Below are positions 1 to 11,225 of a stretch of 64,000 nucleotides of DNA, in pieces. Positions within the stretch are counted from its first letter, which is position 1, and the number at the start of each line of letters is the position of its first letter. The notes beneath the pieces are model-generated. The model had not been told where the DNA came from. It made no database searches and saw only the letters and a program-made list of their open reading frames with translations. A program made the position numbers and the translations under genes. The DNA comes from Hyphomonadaceae bacterium UKL13-1 (GTDB lineage: Bacteria > Pseudomonadota > Alphaproteobacteria > Caulobacterales > Aquidulcibacteraceae): contig CP012156.1 of the NCBI GenBank assembly GCA_001602435.1, positions 3,169,898-3,233,897 of the forward strand, in the 5' to 3' direction.

Positions 1-3000
1 CTTCCAAAGTCGCGCTGTCGGGCTGCCAATAATTGCGGGCGTGGGCTTCCAAGAGGCGGTTAGCCATCCGGGCGGAAGCTTTCGGGTTGAGTGCGGCCAT
101 GCGTTGGCGCATGGCGTCATCGAGCACATAGGTCTCGCTGATTTTTTGATAGACCCAAGGCTGGACCTGACCGGTCGTGGCCGACCAGCCCATGGTGTTG
201 GTCACTTGGGCTTCGATTTGGCGCACGCCTTCATAGCCATGCGACAACAGGCCTTCATACCAGCGTGGGTTCAGCATGCGGGTATGGGTTTCAAAGGTAA
301 CTTGCTCAGCCAAAGTGCGGATCTTGCCATCGCCTTGGGTTTGGTCGGAAATATAGACAGGCACATCCACGCCGCGGGCGCGCTTCACCGCTTTGGTGAT
401 CCCGCCCAACGTATCGACATAATGGTCAATCGTGGTGACGCCGAGCTCTACCGAGTCGAGGCCTTGATAGGTCAAATCGACCGTCTTTAAGATGCCTTCC
501 AACACAGCCGACTGGCGCATCGGTGGGCCCTTGCGGCCATAAGCAAAGCATTTGCGGCTTTGATAGGCCTCGGCCAATTCATTTTCATCTGTCCAGCAGC
601 TGGCATCAATCATCTGATTGACATTGGCACCATAGGCCCCGTCTGCATTGGTGAAGACGCGCAGGGAGGCTGTTTCCAGATCGCAGCCACTTTGAGCTTG
701 TTGGGCCAAAGCATGCTTGCGGACAAAGTTCATATCGTCAGGCTCATCCGCGCTGGCGGCGAGCCAAGCGGCCTCAGCCAGCATGCGGGTTTGCAAAGCC
801 AAAAGATCGCGGAAAATCCCGGACAAGGTCATCACCACATCTATGCGAGGCCGGCCAAGCTCTTCCAGCGGAATAAGCTCTGCCCCACATAGGCGTCCAT
901 AACTATCAAACCGTGGCCGCGTGCCCATCAGATAGAGCGCTTGCGAAATCGTGCTGCCTTCGCTCTTCAGATTGTCCGAGCCCCAGAGCACCATGGCGAT
1001 GGTTTCTGGGAAGGCACCGGTTTCATCCATATGCCGGTCGAGCAGCTTGCGGGCCTGCCGTGCGCCATCATGGCTGGCAAAGGCGCTGGGAAGACGGAAT
1101 GGGTCAAAGCCATGCAGATTGCGCCCGGTTGGCAGAACCGCTGGCGTGCGAACCAAATCGCCACCCGGTGCAGGGCGGATATAGCCACCATCAAGGGCAT
1201 GGATCAGGGCTGACAGCTCATGGTCCGTCTCCATCAAAACATTGCTTTCAGCCAAAGCCTCCAAGCGTTCGATCAGGGTACGGGTCGATTTCAGTCCACC
1301 GGCCTCGATAGCGTCGGAAGGGCTTCCGCCCTCGACCAAAGCCTCGATCACCGAACGGGGCAAAGCGGTTTCGGGGACGCCATTGGCCATCGCCAGTAAC
1401 AAGTCGATCCGCTCTGCCTTTGAGGGGGCTTGGCCGATGACGTGCAAGCCTTCTGGGATCAGCGCATCATTCAATTCGCTAACGCGGGCCTGCAACGTCT
1501 CCATCTCAACCGCACAAGGGCCGTGCCACACGGGGGTGGCAGGGGCGAGGTCTAGGGCTGCAGCTTGGGTCTGGATCAGTTCGATCAGGCTGTCGCGATC
1601 AACGCCATCACCATTTTTGGCCCCATGCCAACGACCGATGCTTTCACGCAAATCCTGCAGGCCTTTGTAGAGGCCAGCTTGCACAATCGGCGGGGTCAAA
1701 TAACTGATCAGGGTCGCGCCGCCGCGACGTTTGGCCAAAGCGCCTTCTGAAGGATTATTGGCGGCATAGAGATAATAGTTTGGAATGTCGCCGATTAAGC
1801 GCTCTGGCCAGCAGTCTCCAGTCAAGCCCACTTGCTTGCCGGGCATGAATTCCAACGCGCCATGGGTGCCAAAATGCAGGAGGGCCGAGGCCTTAAAGTC
1901 TTCGCGCAGATAGCGATAGAAGGCCGAAAACGCGTGGGTGGGCGAGAAGCCCGCTTCAAACAACAGGCGCATCGGATCGCCCTCATAGCCAAAGCCTGGC
2001 TGGAGGCCGACAAAGACGCGACCAAATTGCGCGCCCAGAATGAAGATCGAGCGGCCGTCACTGAGTTGGCGACCGGGCGCTGGGCCCCATTGCGCTTCAA
2101 TCTGACCCAAATGACGTTCGCGGCGCACATGGTCGTCCACCGAGATACGGGTGTGGACATTAGCATCGGTGCCAAAACGGGCAGAATTTCCGATCAGAAG
2201 CTGGTCGCGCAGGGCGTCCACCGACTCTGGCAGGTCCACATCATAGCCTTCGGCCTTCAATGTGGTCAGCGTATTAAACAAGGACGCGAAAACGGCGAGA
2301 TAGGCGGCAGAGCCAACCGATCCGGAGTTCGGTGGGAAGTTAAAGAGGACGATGCCCAAGTTGCGCTCTGCCCGCTCTGTGCGGCGAAGCTTGACCATTT
2401 TGGCGACGCGATCCGCCAAGGTTTCGGCGCGCTCGGGGCACACCCGCATACGCGGTGGACCTTTTTCTTCGTCAAACGTGCAGCCATGGCTACAGCCGCT
2501 GCAGGCAACGCCCGAACCATCCGAACGGCCGCCATAGACGATGGGGGCGGTTGCGCCGTCCAGTTCTGGGATGGCGACCATGATGGTGGATTCAACCGGC
2601 GACAGGCCCATGTGCGAGCCGCCCCAGCCTTGCAGGGTCTGAAACTCCAACGGCTGGGCGGAGACATAAGGAACATCCAGCTCTGCCAACACTTTTTCGG
2701 CCGCGACCGCATCATTGTAAGCAGGGCCACCGACGAGCGAGAAGCCAGAAAGCGAAACAATCGCGTCCACCGTAACGCGGCCATCGCGCATAAAGAACTT
2801 CTCAATGGCGGGCCGAGAATCGAGGCCACTCGCAAAAGCTGGAATGGCGCGAAGGCCGCGCGCCTCTAAAGCTTCGATTACGCCCGCATAATGGCCAGCA
2901 TCGTCGGACAAGACATAAGAGCGCAACAAAAGGACGCCGACGGTGCCCTTATGCTCACGGCGCAGTTCTGGCAAAGCCGACAGGCTTTCGCTGATGCGTT

Positions 3001-3721
3001 GTTCGGCTTGAGGGTGAAACAGACCAACTTCGGGATAATCGATCGGGGCTGCAGCGTTCATTGCGCCGCGCAATTCCTTGCGTTCGCCATTGGCATAGCG
3101 GCCAATCAGATTGCGAACCATGGAGACGACATTTTCTTGCGAGCCCGACAGCCAATATTGCATGGTCAGGAAATAATGACGCAGGTCTTGGGCGGGGCCG
3201 GGAATATATTTCAACAACTTAGGCAAGCGGCGCAACATGGCCATTTGGCCAGCACCAGAGCTTGCGCCCGACTTCGTCTTATTGCCGCGCAAGCGCTTCA
3301 ACATCGCCAGCGGGCCCTTGTCAGAACCATCCATGCTGAAATTGCCCAGCTTGGTCATTTTCACAACTTCGCCGGCCGACATAATGCCGATCATGGCATC
3401 ACAATGATCCCGGCGCGCCATCAGTGCTGGCAAGACGGCTTGAATGTGCTCGTCGATGAACATCATGGAGACGAGGATGATGTCGCCTTTAGCGATATCG
3501 CGATGGCAGGCTTCCAGCGCGCCGGGCTTTTCAGCCCAATCGGTGGCTGCGTGCATGTCGACCCGAATGCCGGGGTTCTCAGCGGACAAAGCGTCGGAAG
3601 CGCGTTGCACCAAGGTGCGCAGATGATTGTCGAGCGTGACGACGACCACCCGTACCGGTGTGCTCCCATCCTGTGGGCGCGAGCTAGGGCCGTCTTCAGC
3701 GTGCGAAGTGGCTTTTGGCAT
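1..3721 (-). CDS. bchH: Magnesium chelatase subunit H, C-terminus cut by window edge
   Basis: Large subunit of magnesium chelatase; it binds protoporphyrin IX and, with BchI and BchD, inserts Mg2+ in the first committed step of bacteriochlorophyll synthesis. The minus-strand frame is open from an ATG at 3721 to the left edge, about 1240 codons. The N-terminus reads [12 protein letters not shown] about 23 residues in, and the last readable residues include [11 protein letters not shown], which I recognise as the conserved end of BchH, so probably only a few tens of residues are missing. The start overlaps the end of bchB by 26 nt in another frame, implying translational coupling in a bchN-bchB-bchH operon. 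No frame breaks were noticed. Family assignment is by recall of BchH, supported by operon order. Confidence 0.93.
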   Translation of the reverse strand, partial: MPKATSHAEDGPSSRPQDGSTPVRVVVVTLDNHLRTLVQRASDALSAENPGIRVDMHAATDWAEKPGALEACHRDIAKGDIILVSMMFIDEHIQAVLPALMARRDHCDAMIGIMSAGEVVKMTKLGNFSMDGSDKGPLAMLKRLRGNKTKSGASSGAGQMAMLRRLPKLLKYIPGPAQDLRHYFLTMQYWLSGSQENVVSMVRNLIGRYANGERKELRGAMNAAAPIDYPEVGLFHPQAEQRISESLSALPELRREHKGTVGVLLLRSYVLSDDAGHYAGVIEALEARGLRAIPAFASGLDSRPAIEKFFMRDGRVTVDAIVSLSGFSLVGGPAYNDAVAAEKVLAELDVPYVSAQPLEFQTLQGWGGSHMGLSPVESTIMVAIPELDGATAPIVYGGRSDGSGVACSGCSHGCTFDEEKGPPRMRVCPERAETLADRVAKMVKLRRTERAERNLGIVLFNFPPNSGSVGSAAYLAVFASLFNTLTTLKAEGYDVDLPESVDALRDQLLIGNSARFGTDANVHTRISVDDHVRRERHLGQIEAQWGPAPGRQLSDGRSIFILGAQFGRVFVGLQPGFGYEGDPMRLLFEAGFSPTHAFSAFYRYLREDFKASALLHFGTHGALEFMPGKQVGLTGDCWPERLIGDIPNYYLYAANNPSEGALAKRRGGATLISYLTPPIVQAGLYKGLQDLRESIGRWHGAKNGDGVDRDSLIELIQTQAAALDLAPATPVWHGPCAVEMETLQARVSELNDALIPEGLHVIGQAPSKAERIDLLLAMANGVPETALPRSVIEALVEGGSPSDAIEAGGLKSTRTLIERLEALAESNVLMETDHELSALIHALDGGYIRPAPGGDLVRTPAVLPTGRNLHGFDPFRLPSAFASHDGARQARKLLDRHMDETGAFPETIAMVLWGSDNLKSEGSTISQALYLMGTRPRFDSYGRLCGAELIPLEELGRPRIDVVMTLSGIFRDLLALQTRMLAEAAWLAASADEPDDMNFVRKHALAQQAQSGCDLETASLRVFTNADGAYGANVNQMIDASCWTDENELAEAYQSRKCFAYGRKGPPMRQSAVLEGILKTVDLTYQGLDSVELGVTTIDHYVDTLGGITKAVKRARGVDVPVYISDQTQGDGKIRTLAEQVTFETHTRMLNPRWYEGLLSHGYEGVRQIEAQVTNTMGWSATTGQVQPWVYQKISETYVLDDAMRQRMAALNPKASARMANRLLEAHARNYWQPDSATLE

Positions 3722-5270
3722 CGTAAAGCGCCTCAATCGAGATGGTCTCTAGGCCCTGTTCGACGGCGTAACGCTCGGTGTTGCGCTTGGCCTTGCCACG
3801 GACAAAGAAGGGGATTTTCGACAGTTCTTTGCTGGCTTCTGGGCTCCAATTCACGACAGTGATGGTTTCTTGGGTTGTCGCTTGTGCCGCCATGGGGACG
3901 AACTCAGGCTCTGGCGCTGGCTGGGCAGCAGCCTCGACCTTGGCATGACCACCGAGATGGGACGGCCCCGCTGCATCATTGAACTCAAAGTCCTCACGGA
4001 ACATGGTCAACAAATGCTCTTCCAAGCCCATCACGAGAGGATGGACCCAGGTGTCGAACAAAACATTCGCGCCCTCAAAACCCATGACAGGGGCATAGCG
4101 GGCGGGGAAATCTTGCACATGAACAGGTGCCGAAATCACCGCACAAGGCACGCCGAGGCGCTTGGCGATGTGGCGCTCCATCTGCGTGCCAAGAACCAAT
4201 TCTGGTTGCAGCGCGGCAATGGTTTCTTCGACCAACAAATAATCGTCGGTAATTAAGGCTTCGACACCAAGCTCTGCCGCGCAAGCCCGAACATCGCGGG
4301 CAAATTCGCGATTATAGCAGCCAAGGCCAACCACTTCGAAGCCAAGCTCTTCCTTAGCTACGCGGGCTGCTGCCATGGCATGGGTGGCGTCGCCAAACAC
4401 GAAGACGCGCTTGCCAGTCAGATAATTGGAATCCACTGAACGCGACCACCAAGGCATGTGCGAGCCGTGTTGAGCCAAGACAGGCTCCGGGTCGACACCA
4501 GCCAAAGCGGCCACTTCACGGACAAACTCGCAAGTGGCTTGGAAGCCCATTGGAATGGTGCGAACGGCCTTTTGGCCATATTGGCGCTCTAGCCAACGCG
4601 CGGCGGTGTCGGCTATCTCGGGATAGAGGACGACGTTAAAGTCGGCCTGCGGCAAGCGGCGAATGTCGTCTGCCGTAGCGCCCATCGGGGCGGCGACATT
4701 GATTTCAATCCCCATTTGATTGAGCAAGCGGGTGATCTCAATCACGTCATCACGGTGGCGGAACCCTAACGCCGTTGCACCCAAAATGTTGCAGCTTGGC
4801 TTTGCGCCCTCAGCCTTAGGAGCAGGCGCTTCAGTCGCGAGGCCCCGGACGATTTGATAAAAGGTCTCAGCCGCGCCCCAATTTTCCTTCTTTTGATAGG
4901 AAGGCAATTCCAGCGTGATGGTGGGGACGGGCAAGTTCAGCGCGCGCGCCAAGCCGCCTGGATCATCCTGAATCAGTTCTGCGGTGCAAGATGCGCCTAC
5001 CAGCATGAGGTCTGGATCAAAGCGCTCAAACGCATCGCGCGCGGCAGTCTTGAAGATTTCAGCGGTATCGGTGCCAAGGTCGCGGGCTTGGAAGGTGGTG
5101 TAAGTCACGGGAGGCCGCGCGCCGCGACGCTCAATCATTGTGAACAATAGGTCGGCATAGGTATCGCCTTGCGGCGCATGCAGGACAAAGTGGACACCCT
5201 TCATCGCGGTTGCGATGCGCATCGCCCCAACGTGGGGAGGGCCTTCATATGTCCAGACCGTCAACTGCAT
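3696..5270 (-). CDS. bchB: Dark-operative protochlorophyllide reductase subunit B
   Basis: Catalytic-component subunit of the light-independent protochlorophyllide oxidoreductase (DPOR), which reduces ring D of protochlorophyllide without light; it forms the heterotetramer with BchN and accepts electrons from BchL. The 524-residue length is normal for the family. Asp36 is present in the context PQGDTY; in the Rhodobacter capsulatus enzyme Asp36 supplies the unusual oxygen ligand of the NB [4Fe-4S] cluster, so the cluster site looks intact. VGASC, a typical BchB segment, follows. The gene starts 4 nt after the bchN stop codon and its 3' end overlaps bchH, consistent with one transcript. Confidence 0.97.
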   Translation of the reverse strand: MQLTVWTYEGPPHVGAMRIATAMKGVHFVLHAPQGDTYADLLFTMIERRGARPPVTYTTFQARDLGTDTAEIFKTAARDAFERFDPDLMLVGASCTAELIQDDPGGLARALNLPVPTITLELPSYQKKENWGAAETFYQIVRGLATEAPAPKAEGAKPSCNILGATALGFRHRDDVIEITRLLNQMGIEINVAAPMGATADDIRRLPQADFNVVLYPEIADTAARWLERQYGQKAVRTIPMGFQATCEFVREVAALAGVDPEPVLAQHGSHMPWWSRSVDSNYLTGKRVFVFGDATHAMAAARVAKEELGFEVVGLGCYNREFARDVRACAAELGVEALITDDYLLVEETIAALQPELVLGTQMERHIAKRLGVPCAVISAPVHVQDFPARYAPVMGFEGANVLFDTWVHPLVMGLEEHLLTMFREDFEFNDAAGPSHLGGHAKVEAAAQPAPEPEFVPMAAQATTQETITVVNWSPEASKELSKIPFFVRGKAKRNTERYAVEQGLETISIEALYDAKSHFAR

Positions 5271-5274
5271 GACC

Positions 5275-6767
<1,493 letters not shown>

Positions 6768-6836
6768 CGGAATTCTCCAGCAGAAATCGGACCTCTGATA
6801 AGGTCATCTCGCAAGGTATGCCTCCCTCTCACATCT

Positions 6837-6854
6837 TGTCAATAGAAATAGACG
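6837..6854. promoter_or_regulatory. Second, degenerate PpsR-type box (TGT-N12-ACG)
   Basis: One mismatch from TGT-N12-ACA (last base G instead of A), 62 bp upstream of the perfect copy. PpsR tetramers commonly need two boxes, so the pair is more suggestive than either site alone. It lies about 70 bp upstream of the minus-strand 69-codon ORF and could affect both divergent transcripts. Confidence 0.35.
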
Positions 6855-6898
6855 TCCAAAACTTTTGACAGTCACTAGACGAACAAACTCTTGCAATT

Positions 6899-6916
6899 TG
6901 TTCCTGTGGTGAGACA
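6899..6916. promoter_or_regulatory. PpsR/CrtJ-type box TGT-N12-ACA
   Basis: An 18-bp motif matching the TGT-N12-ACA consensus exactly, ending 7 nt before the bciB ATG and inside the divergent bch intergenic region. PpsR/CrtJ are redox-sensitive regulators of bch and crt genes in phototrophic Proteobacteria and bind paired copies of this motif. A six-base consensus occurs by chance, so position is the main support. Confidence 0.55.
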
Positions 6917-6923
6917 GTCATAA

Positions 6924-8252
6924 ATGATGCAGGTAGCAGATGAGGTTAGGGTGGAATCTTCGACAAGTCGTTCACCGGGCGTTGGGCCAGACGATCCGAG
7001 GATAACCCAAGCGCTGAACACCCCGGCGCCAGCACGTTCTCTGTGCACCGATTGCGGGATATCGCGCACGTCAGACCCGAAACGCTGTGGGCGGGCCTGT
7101 CAATTCATCAGCCCGAACTATCCAGAGATGGAAACCCAAGTACACGGGCGCGCCCGTGATACCGAAGCGGGCGACGAATTATTCTTTGGCCCTGTGAAGG
7201 CCATGTATCAAGCCAAGCTGAATGCGCCCTTGCATGGCGCGCAATGGACCGGGATCACCACCCGCCTTGCCGAGCGCTTACTGGAAACCGGAGCGGTTGA
7301 CGCGGTGCTGACCATGAAGCCCGACCCAGAAGATCGCTGGCGGCCCGTGCCGACTTTGGTGACAGAGGCTTCAGAGCTGGCCCATTGCCGCGGCATGCGG
7401 ATGGGCTATGCGCCTTTATTGACCTTGTTAGAGCCCGCGCGCGAGCTGGGCTATAAGCGCCTCGCAGTCATCGGCATTCCCTGCCAAGTCTATGCTCTGC
7501 GGGCGCTGGAGGCCGAATTGGGCTTTGAGCGGCTTTATGTGATTGGCACGCCCTGCTCAGATAATACCACCACCGAAAGCTTCCACCAGTTTCTGGACCT
7601 TCTCTCGGATCAGCCCGAGACCATCAGCTATTTGGAGTTCCGAGCCGATTACCATGTCGAGCTGCGGTTTGATGATGGCCACAAGCAGATCATCCCTTTC
7701 TTGCAATTGCCGATCTCGAAACTCCCGCCCGACTTCTTCCCGCTGACCTGCCGGACTTGTGTCGATTATACCAATGCGCTGGCCGACATGACGGTTGGCT
7801 ATATGGGGGGGCAGGGCGAGCAATGGTTGTTGGTCCGCAATGAACGCGGTGAAGAGCTGCTGTCACTTTTGGGCGATGAAGTCGCTTTGACCACCCCAAC
7901 CAGCCACGGCAAGCGCGCCAGCGCGGTGAAAGGCTTTAAAGCCAATGTAGAGCGGGCGGCTGGTGGCCTACCTTTGCGCGGCATGCCCAATTGGGTGCGG
8001 CCTTTGGTGGGCTGGCTGATGCCGAGAGTTGGTCCCCGCGGCTTAGAGTTTGCCCGCACCCGTGTGGAGATGAAGGCGATTGAAACAGTGCTTCACCTGC
8101 GCCGCGAAGAGCCGCAGCGCATGAAAAATATGATCCCCGACCATGTCTGGCAATTGACCGCACCCTATGGCCTCACCTCTGACAGCCAAGAGCGCAAGCC
8201 AGTTGATGAGTCAGATGCTAAGGTTCAATCTGCGGCTGAAGCAGGTGCCTAA
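6924..8252 (+). CDS. bciB: BciB-type ferredoxin-dependent 8-vinyl reductase (FrhB family)
   Basis: Predicted 3,8-divinyl (proto)chlorophyllide a 8-vinyl reductase, which converts the C8 vinyl to ethyl during (bacterio)chlorophyll synthesis. The protein is a 442-residue F420-hydrogenase beta-subunit-like flavoprotein. It has an N-terminal cysteine cluster (C41, C44, C55, C59) and a later CRTC pair, as expected for a BciB iron-sulphur enzyme. It differs from the SDR-type BciA. Its place between bchNBH and bchID supports the pigment role. The start is uncertain: ATG 6924 has a poor Shine-Dalgarno, whereas GTG 6951 (in frame, residue 10) has GAGG 5 nt upstream. The related 7-hydroxymethyl-chlorophyll reductase is an alternative function within the same family. 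Confidence 0.85.
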   Translation: MMQVADEVRVESSTSRSPGVGPDDPRITQALNTPAPARSLCTDCGISRTSDPKRCGRACQFISPNYPEMETQVHGRARDTEAGDELFFGPVKAMYQAKLNAPLHGAQWTGITTRLAERLLETGAVDAVLTMKPDPEDRWRPVPTLVTEASELAHCRGMRMGYAPLLTLLEPARELGYKRLAVIGIPCQVYALRALEAELGFERLYVIGTPCSDNTTTESFHQFLDLLSDQPETISYLEFRADYHVELRFDDGHKQIIPFLQLPISKLPPDFFPLTCRTCVDYTNALADMTVGYMGGQGEQWLLVRNERGEELLSLLGDEVALTTPTSHGKRASAVKGFKANVERAAGGLPLRGMPNWVRPLVGWLMPRVGPRGLEFARTRVEMKAIETVLHLRREEPQRMKNMIPDHVWQLTAPYGLTSDSQERKPVDESDAKVQSAAEAGA

Positions 8253-8282
8253 AGCCAACCCCTTCCTTTCGGAGCCTTTTTG

Positions 8283-9311
8283 ATGCGTATCGCTTTCCCC
8301 TTCACAGCCATTGTCGGCCAAGACGACATGAAGCTGGCCATGCTGATCGCAGCAACAGATCCAGGCATTGGCGGGGTGATGGTGTTTGGTGATCGCGGTA
8401 CGGGCAAGTCGACCGCCGTCCGAGGCTTGGCCGCCCTTTTGCCACCGATCAAGATGGTCAAGGCCTGTCAATATCATTGCGATCCACGCGCCGATAAATC
8501 CAGTTGCGCCACGGGCTGTGTCCACCGTTTGGAGGGGGAGATACCCGATGTGGGCGAGATGGCCACGCCCGTGGTCGACTTTCCCTTGGGTGCCACAGAG
8601 GACCGCGTTGTCGGTGCCCTTGATCTGGAGCGCGCACTGACCCAAGGCGAAAAGCACTTCGAGCCCGGCCTATTGGCCCGCGCCAATCGCGGCTTTCTCT
8701 ATATCGACGAAGTCAATTTGCTCGATGACCATCTGGTCGATTTGCTGCTCGATGTTGCGGCTTCGGGGGAAAATGTGGTCGAGCGCGAAGGCTTGAGCGT
8801 GCGCCATCCGGCGCGCTTCGTGCTGATTGGCAGTGGCAACCCGGAAGAAGGGGAATTGCGGCCGCAATTGCTGGATCGCTTTGGTCTGTCCGTCGACGTC
8901 AAGACCCCTGACGAATTGGCCTTACGCGTGGAAGTCGTGCGACGTCGCGACTCCTTTGACCGCGATAGCGCCGGCTTTGCCGCCCGTCAGGCTGAGGCCG
9001 AGGCCGCCGTTCGCGAAAAGATTGTCGCAGCACGCGGTCGTTTAAGCGAAATCGAAACCCCCGATGCCGCGCTGGAATGGGCGTCGCGCCTGTGTATGGC
9101 CGTCGGGGTCGATGGATTGCGCGGCGAGCTGACTTTGATCCGTGCTGCCCGCGCCGTCGCCGCGCTCGAAGGTGATACCAAGGTGGAAGACCATCATTTG
9201 CGCGGGATTGCGGTGATGGCCTTGCGCCACCGCTTGCGCCGTAACCCACTTGATGAAACCGGCTCGTCCACCCGGATTGAACGCGCCATGTCTGACCTGT
9301 TTGGCTCATGA
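8283..9311 (+). CDS. bchI: Magnesium chelatase ATPase subunit I
   Basis: AAA+ motor subunit of Mg-chelatase, forming rings with BchD and driving metal insertion by BchH. The product is 342 residues from the ATG at 8283, which has GGAG 8 nt upstream; an in-frame TTG directly before it is less likely. Walker A is GDRGTGKS at residues 36-43 and Walker B is FLYIDEVN at about 138-145. The segment with C62, C66, C75 and C79 is typical of BchI/ChlI. The stop overlaps the bchD start as ATGA, so the two are translationally coupled. The gene follows bciB after a 30-nt gap, probably in one transcript. Confidence 0.97.
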   Translation: MRIAFPFTAIVGQDDMKLAMLIAATDPGIGGVMVFGDRGTGKSTAVRGLAALLPPIKMVKACQYHCDPRADKSSCATGCVHRLEGEIPDVGEMATPVVDFPLGATEDRVVGALDLERALTQGEKHFEPGLLARANRGFLYIDEVNLLDDHLVDLLLDVAASGENVVEREGLSVRHPARFVLIGSGNPEEGELRPQLLDRFGLSVDVKTPDELALRVEVVRRRDSFDRDSAGFAARQAEAEAAVREKIVAARGRLSEIETPDAALEWASRLCMAVGVDGLRGELTLIRAARAVAALEGDTKVEDHHLRGIAVMALRHRLRRNPLDETGSSTRIERAMSDLFGS

Positions 9312-11128
9312 CCCAAGAGGCGCAGACGGATAGCGTGCCTTGCGCCGCGTGGCCGGAAGCGCTCTTGATCGCCACCTTGTTTGCGATGGACCCCCATGGC
9401 TTGGGCGGCATTTCGATCAAAGGGCGCAGCAGCCCGTTTTTTGATGCTTGGCTCGATCTATTGAGAGAGCTGTTGCCAGAAGGCGCGCCTCTGCGCCGCT
9501 GCCCCGTGCAGACCGGTGATGACCGTCTACTCGGCGGCCTTGATCTCGCAACCAGCCTCGCGCTCGGCCAACCCGTTGTGCAGCGCGGTCTGCTAAGCGA
9601 AGTTGATGGCGGGGTCTTGGTTCTGCCGATGGCAGAGCGCTTGAGCTCCGCCACCGCCGCACGGATCGCTGCCGCTTTGGATGAAGGCCAGTTTCAGCTG
9701 GAGCGCGACGGTTTGACGTCGCTTCTGCCCGCGCGGTTTGGCCTGATCCTGCTGGATGAGAGCATCGGCCCTGAGGAATCCCCACCCTTTGCCCTTTTAG
9801 AGCGGTGTAGTTTCCGCCTCGACGGCAATGGACTGGGTCTTGCGGATTTGGCTGGCGATGGCCTCAGCCTTGAAGACATTCAACGCGCGAAAGCGGCTCT
9901 GCCCAGCGTCGGGCTAGAGCAAGACGCGCTCGTCGATGCGATCTGCGAAGCGGCCCAAGCCTTTGGCTTACCTTCTGCACGGCCCGCGCTTTTGTGCTTG
10001 CGGGTTGCGCGCATGGTGGCGGCTCTGGATGGTCGCAAGGCGGCGAGTTTGGGCGATGTGACGTTAGCCGCACAGCTGGTGCTCGCCCCACAAGCCTTGC
10101 AACTACCGCCACCGCCGGAAGAGCCGACGCCAGACGAGGCTGATCAACAACCAGAAAACCAAGACGAAGCAGACCCTGCCGAAGCAGAATCGGAGCCTGC
10201 ACCGCCACCTGAAACCCCACCCGATACCCAAGCAGAGGCAGAGGCTAAGAACCAACCCAATCCCAGCGAAGTGCTGGTCGATGCCGTCAAATCTGCCCTG
10301 CCCGCTGAATTGATCGCCGCACTGGGAAGCCAAGCCAAGCCTAATCGGCAAGGCCGCGCGAGTGGCAGTGGCGGCGGGGCGATGCAGAAGTCGCCGCTTC
10401 GCGGTCGGCCCATCCGCTCGCGCAGCGGAACCTTAAAGCCCGGCGAGCGCCTGAATATCATCGAAACCCTGCGCGCTGCGGCACCCTGGCAGAAGTTACG
10501 CCGCCGTCCGCAAGCCGAGGGCGCAACGGGCATGAAGCGCATCGAAGTCCGCAAGAGCGACTTCCGCATCCGCTGTTTCGCCCAGCCCAAAGAGGCCACC
10601 ACCATTCTGGTTGTCGATGCGTCGGGCTCGTCCGCTTTTCAACGGCTGGCGGAAGCCAAGGGCGCGGTAGAGCTTTTGCTGGCGCAAGCCTATGTGGACC
10701 GCAGTCGCGTGGCCTTGGTCGCCTTCCGTAATGAAACAGCCGAAGTGCTATTGCCGCCAACCCGCTCGCTCGCCCGCGCACGTCGGCAATTGTCGGATTT
10801 GGCGGGCGGAGGCGGCACGCCCTTGGCGGCAGGGATCGATACGGCCCTGATGCTGGCCTTGGCAGAAAAAGCCAAGGGCCGCACGCCGCGCCTATTATTC
10901 TTGACCGATGGGCGCGGAAATATAGGCCGCGAGGGCAAAGCCGGCCGCGCTGTTGCGATGGCGGACGCGCTTTTGGCAGCCCGCGCTGTGGGCCTGTCCG
11001 ACATAGCGGCTGTCCACATTGATACCTCGCCCTTCCCGCGTCCGGGTGCGCGCGAACTGGCAGAAGCCATGCGGGCGATCTACGCGCCTCTGCCCTATTT
11101 GAACGCGCAAGCCATAAGCGCCATTTGA
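9308..11128 (+). CDS. bchD: Magnesium chelatase subunit D
   Basis: Second AAA+-like subunit of Mg-chelatase, acting as platform between BchI and BchH. The 606-residue protein has an N-terminal AAA+-like domain without a clear Walker A, a proline- and acid-rich linker at about residues 266-318, and a C-terminal von Willebrand A domain with an intact MIDAS motif DASGS (D437, S439, S441). Length and architecture are normal. It overlaps bchI by 4 nt. In many purple bacteria bchO follows bchD; here the next gene is an unrelated transporter about 100 nt downstream, so the pigment run ends here. Confidence 0.96.
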   Translation: MTQEAQTDSVPCAAWPEALLIATLFAMDPHGLGGISIKGRSSPFFDAWLDLLRELLPEGAPLRRCPVQTGDDRLLGGLDLATSLALGQPVVQRGLLSEVDGGVLVLPMAERLSSATAARIAAALDEGQFQLERDGLTSLLPARFGLILLDESIGPEESPPFALLERCSFRLDGNGLGLADLAGDGLSLEDIQRAKAALPSVGLEQDALVDAICEAAQAFGLPSARPALLCLRVARMVAALDGRKAASLGDVTLAAQLVLAPQALQLPPPPEEPTPDEADQQPENQDEADPAEAESEPAPPPETPPDTQAEAEAKNQPNPSEVLVDAVKSALPAELIAALGSQAKPNRQGRASGSGGGAMQKSPLRGRPIRSRSGTLKPGERLNIIETLRAAAPWQKLRRRPQAEGATGMKRIEVRKSDFRIRCFAQPKEATTILVVDASGSSAFQRLAEAKGAVELLLAQAYVDRSRVALVAFRNETAEVLLPPTRSLARARRQLSDLAGGGGTPLAAGIDTALMLALAEKAKGRTPRLLFLTDGRGNIGREGKAGRAVAMADALLAARAVGLSDIAAVHIDTSPFPRPGARELAEAMRAIYAPLPYLNAQAISAI

Positions 11129-11225
11129 CCCCTTCAGCTAAACCTTTGATTTCAAGGGCAGTGGACGTAAGGCAGGGCCTTATGCCATAGAGTTTTGGTA
11201 TCTGCTTTTTGGGGAAAGCTGGGCC

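Noticed and set aside
1832..2869. 345-codon plus-strand ORF
   Set aside because: It lies entirely antisense to bchH; its composition is that of a reverse frame of a GC-rich gene and it resembles nothing known.
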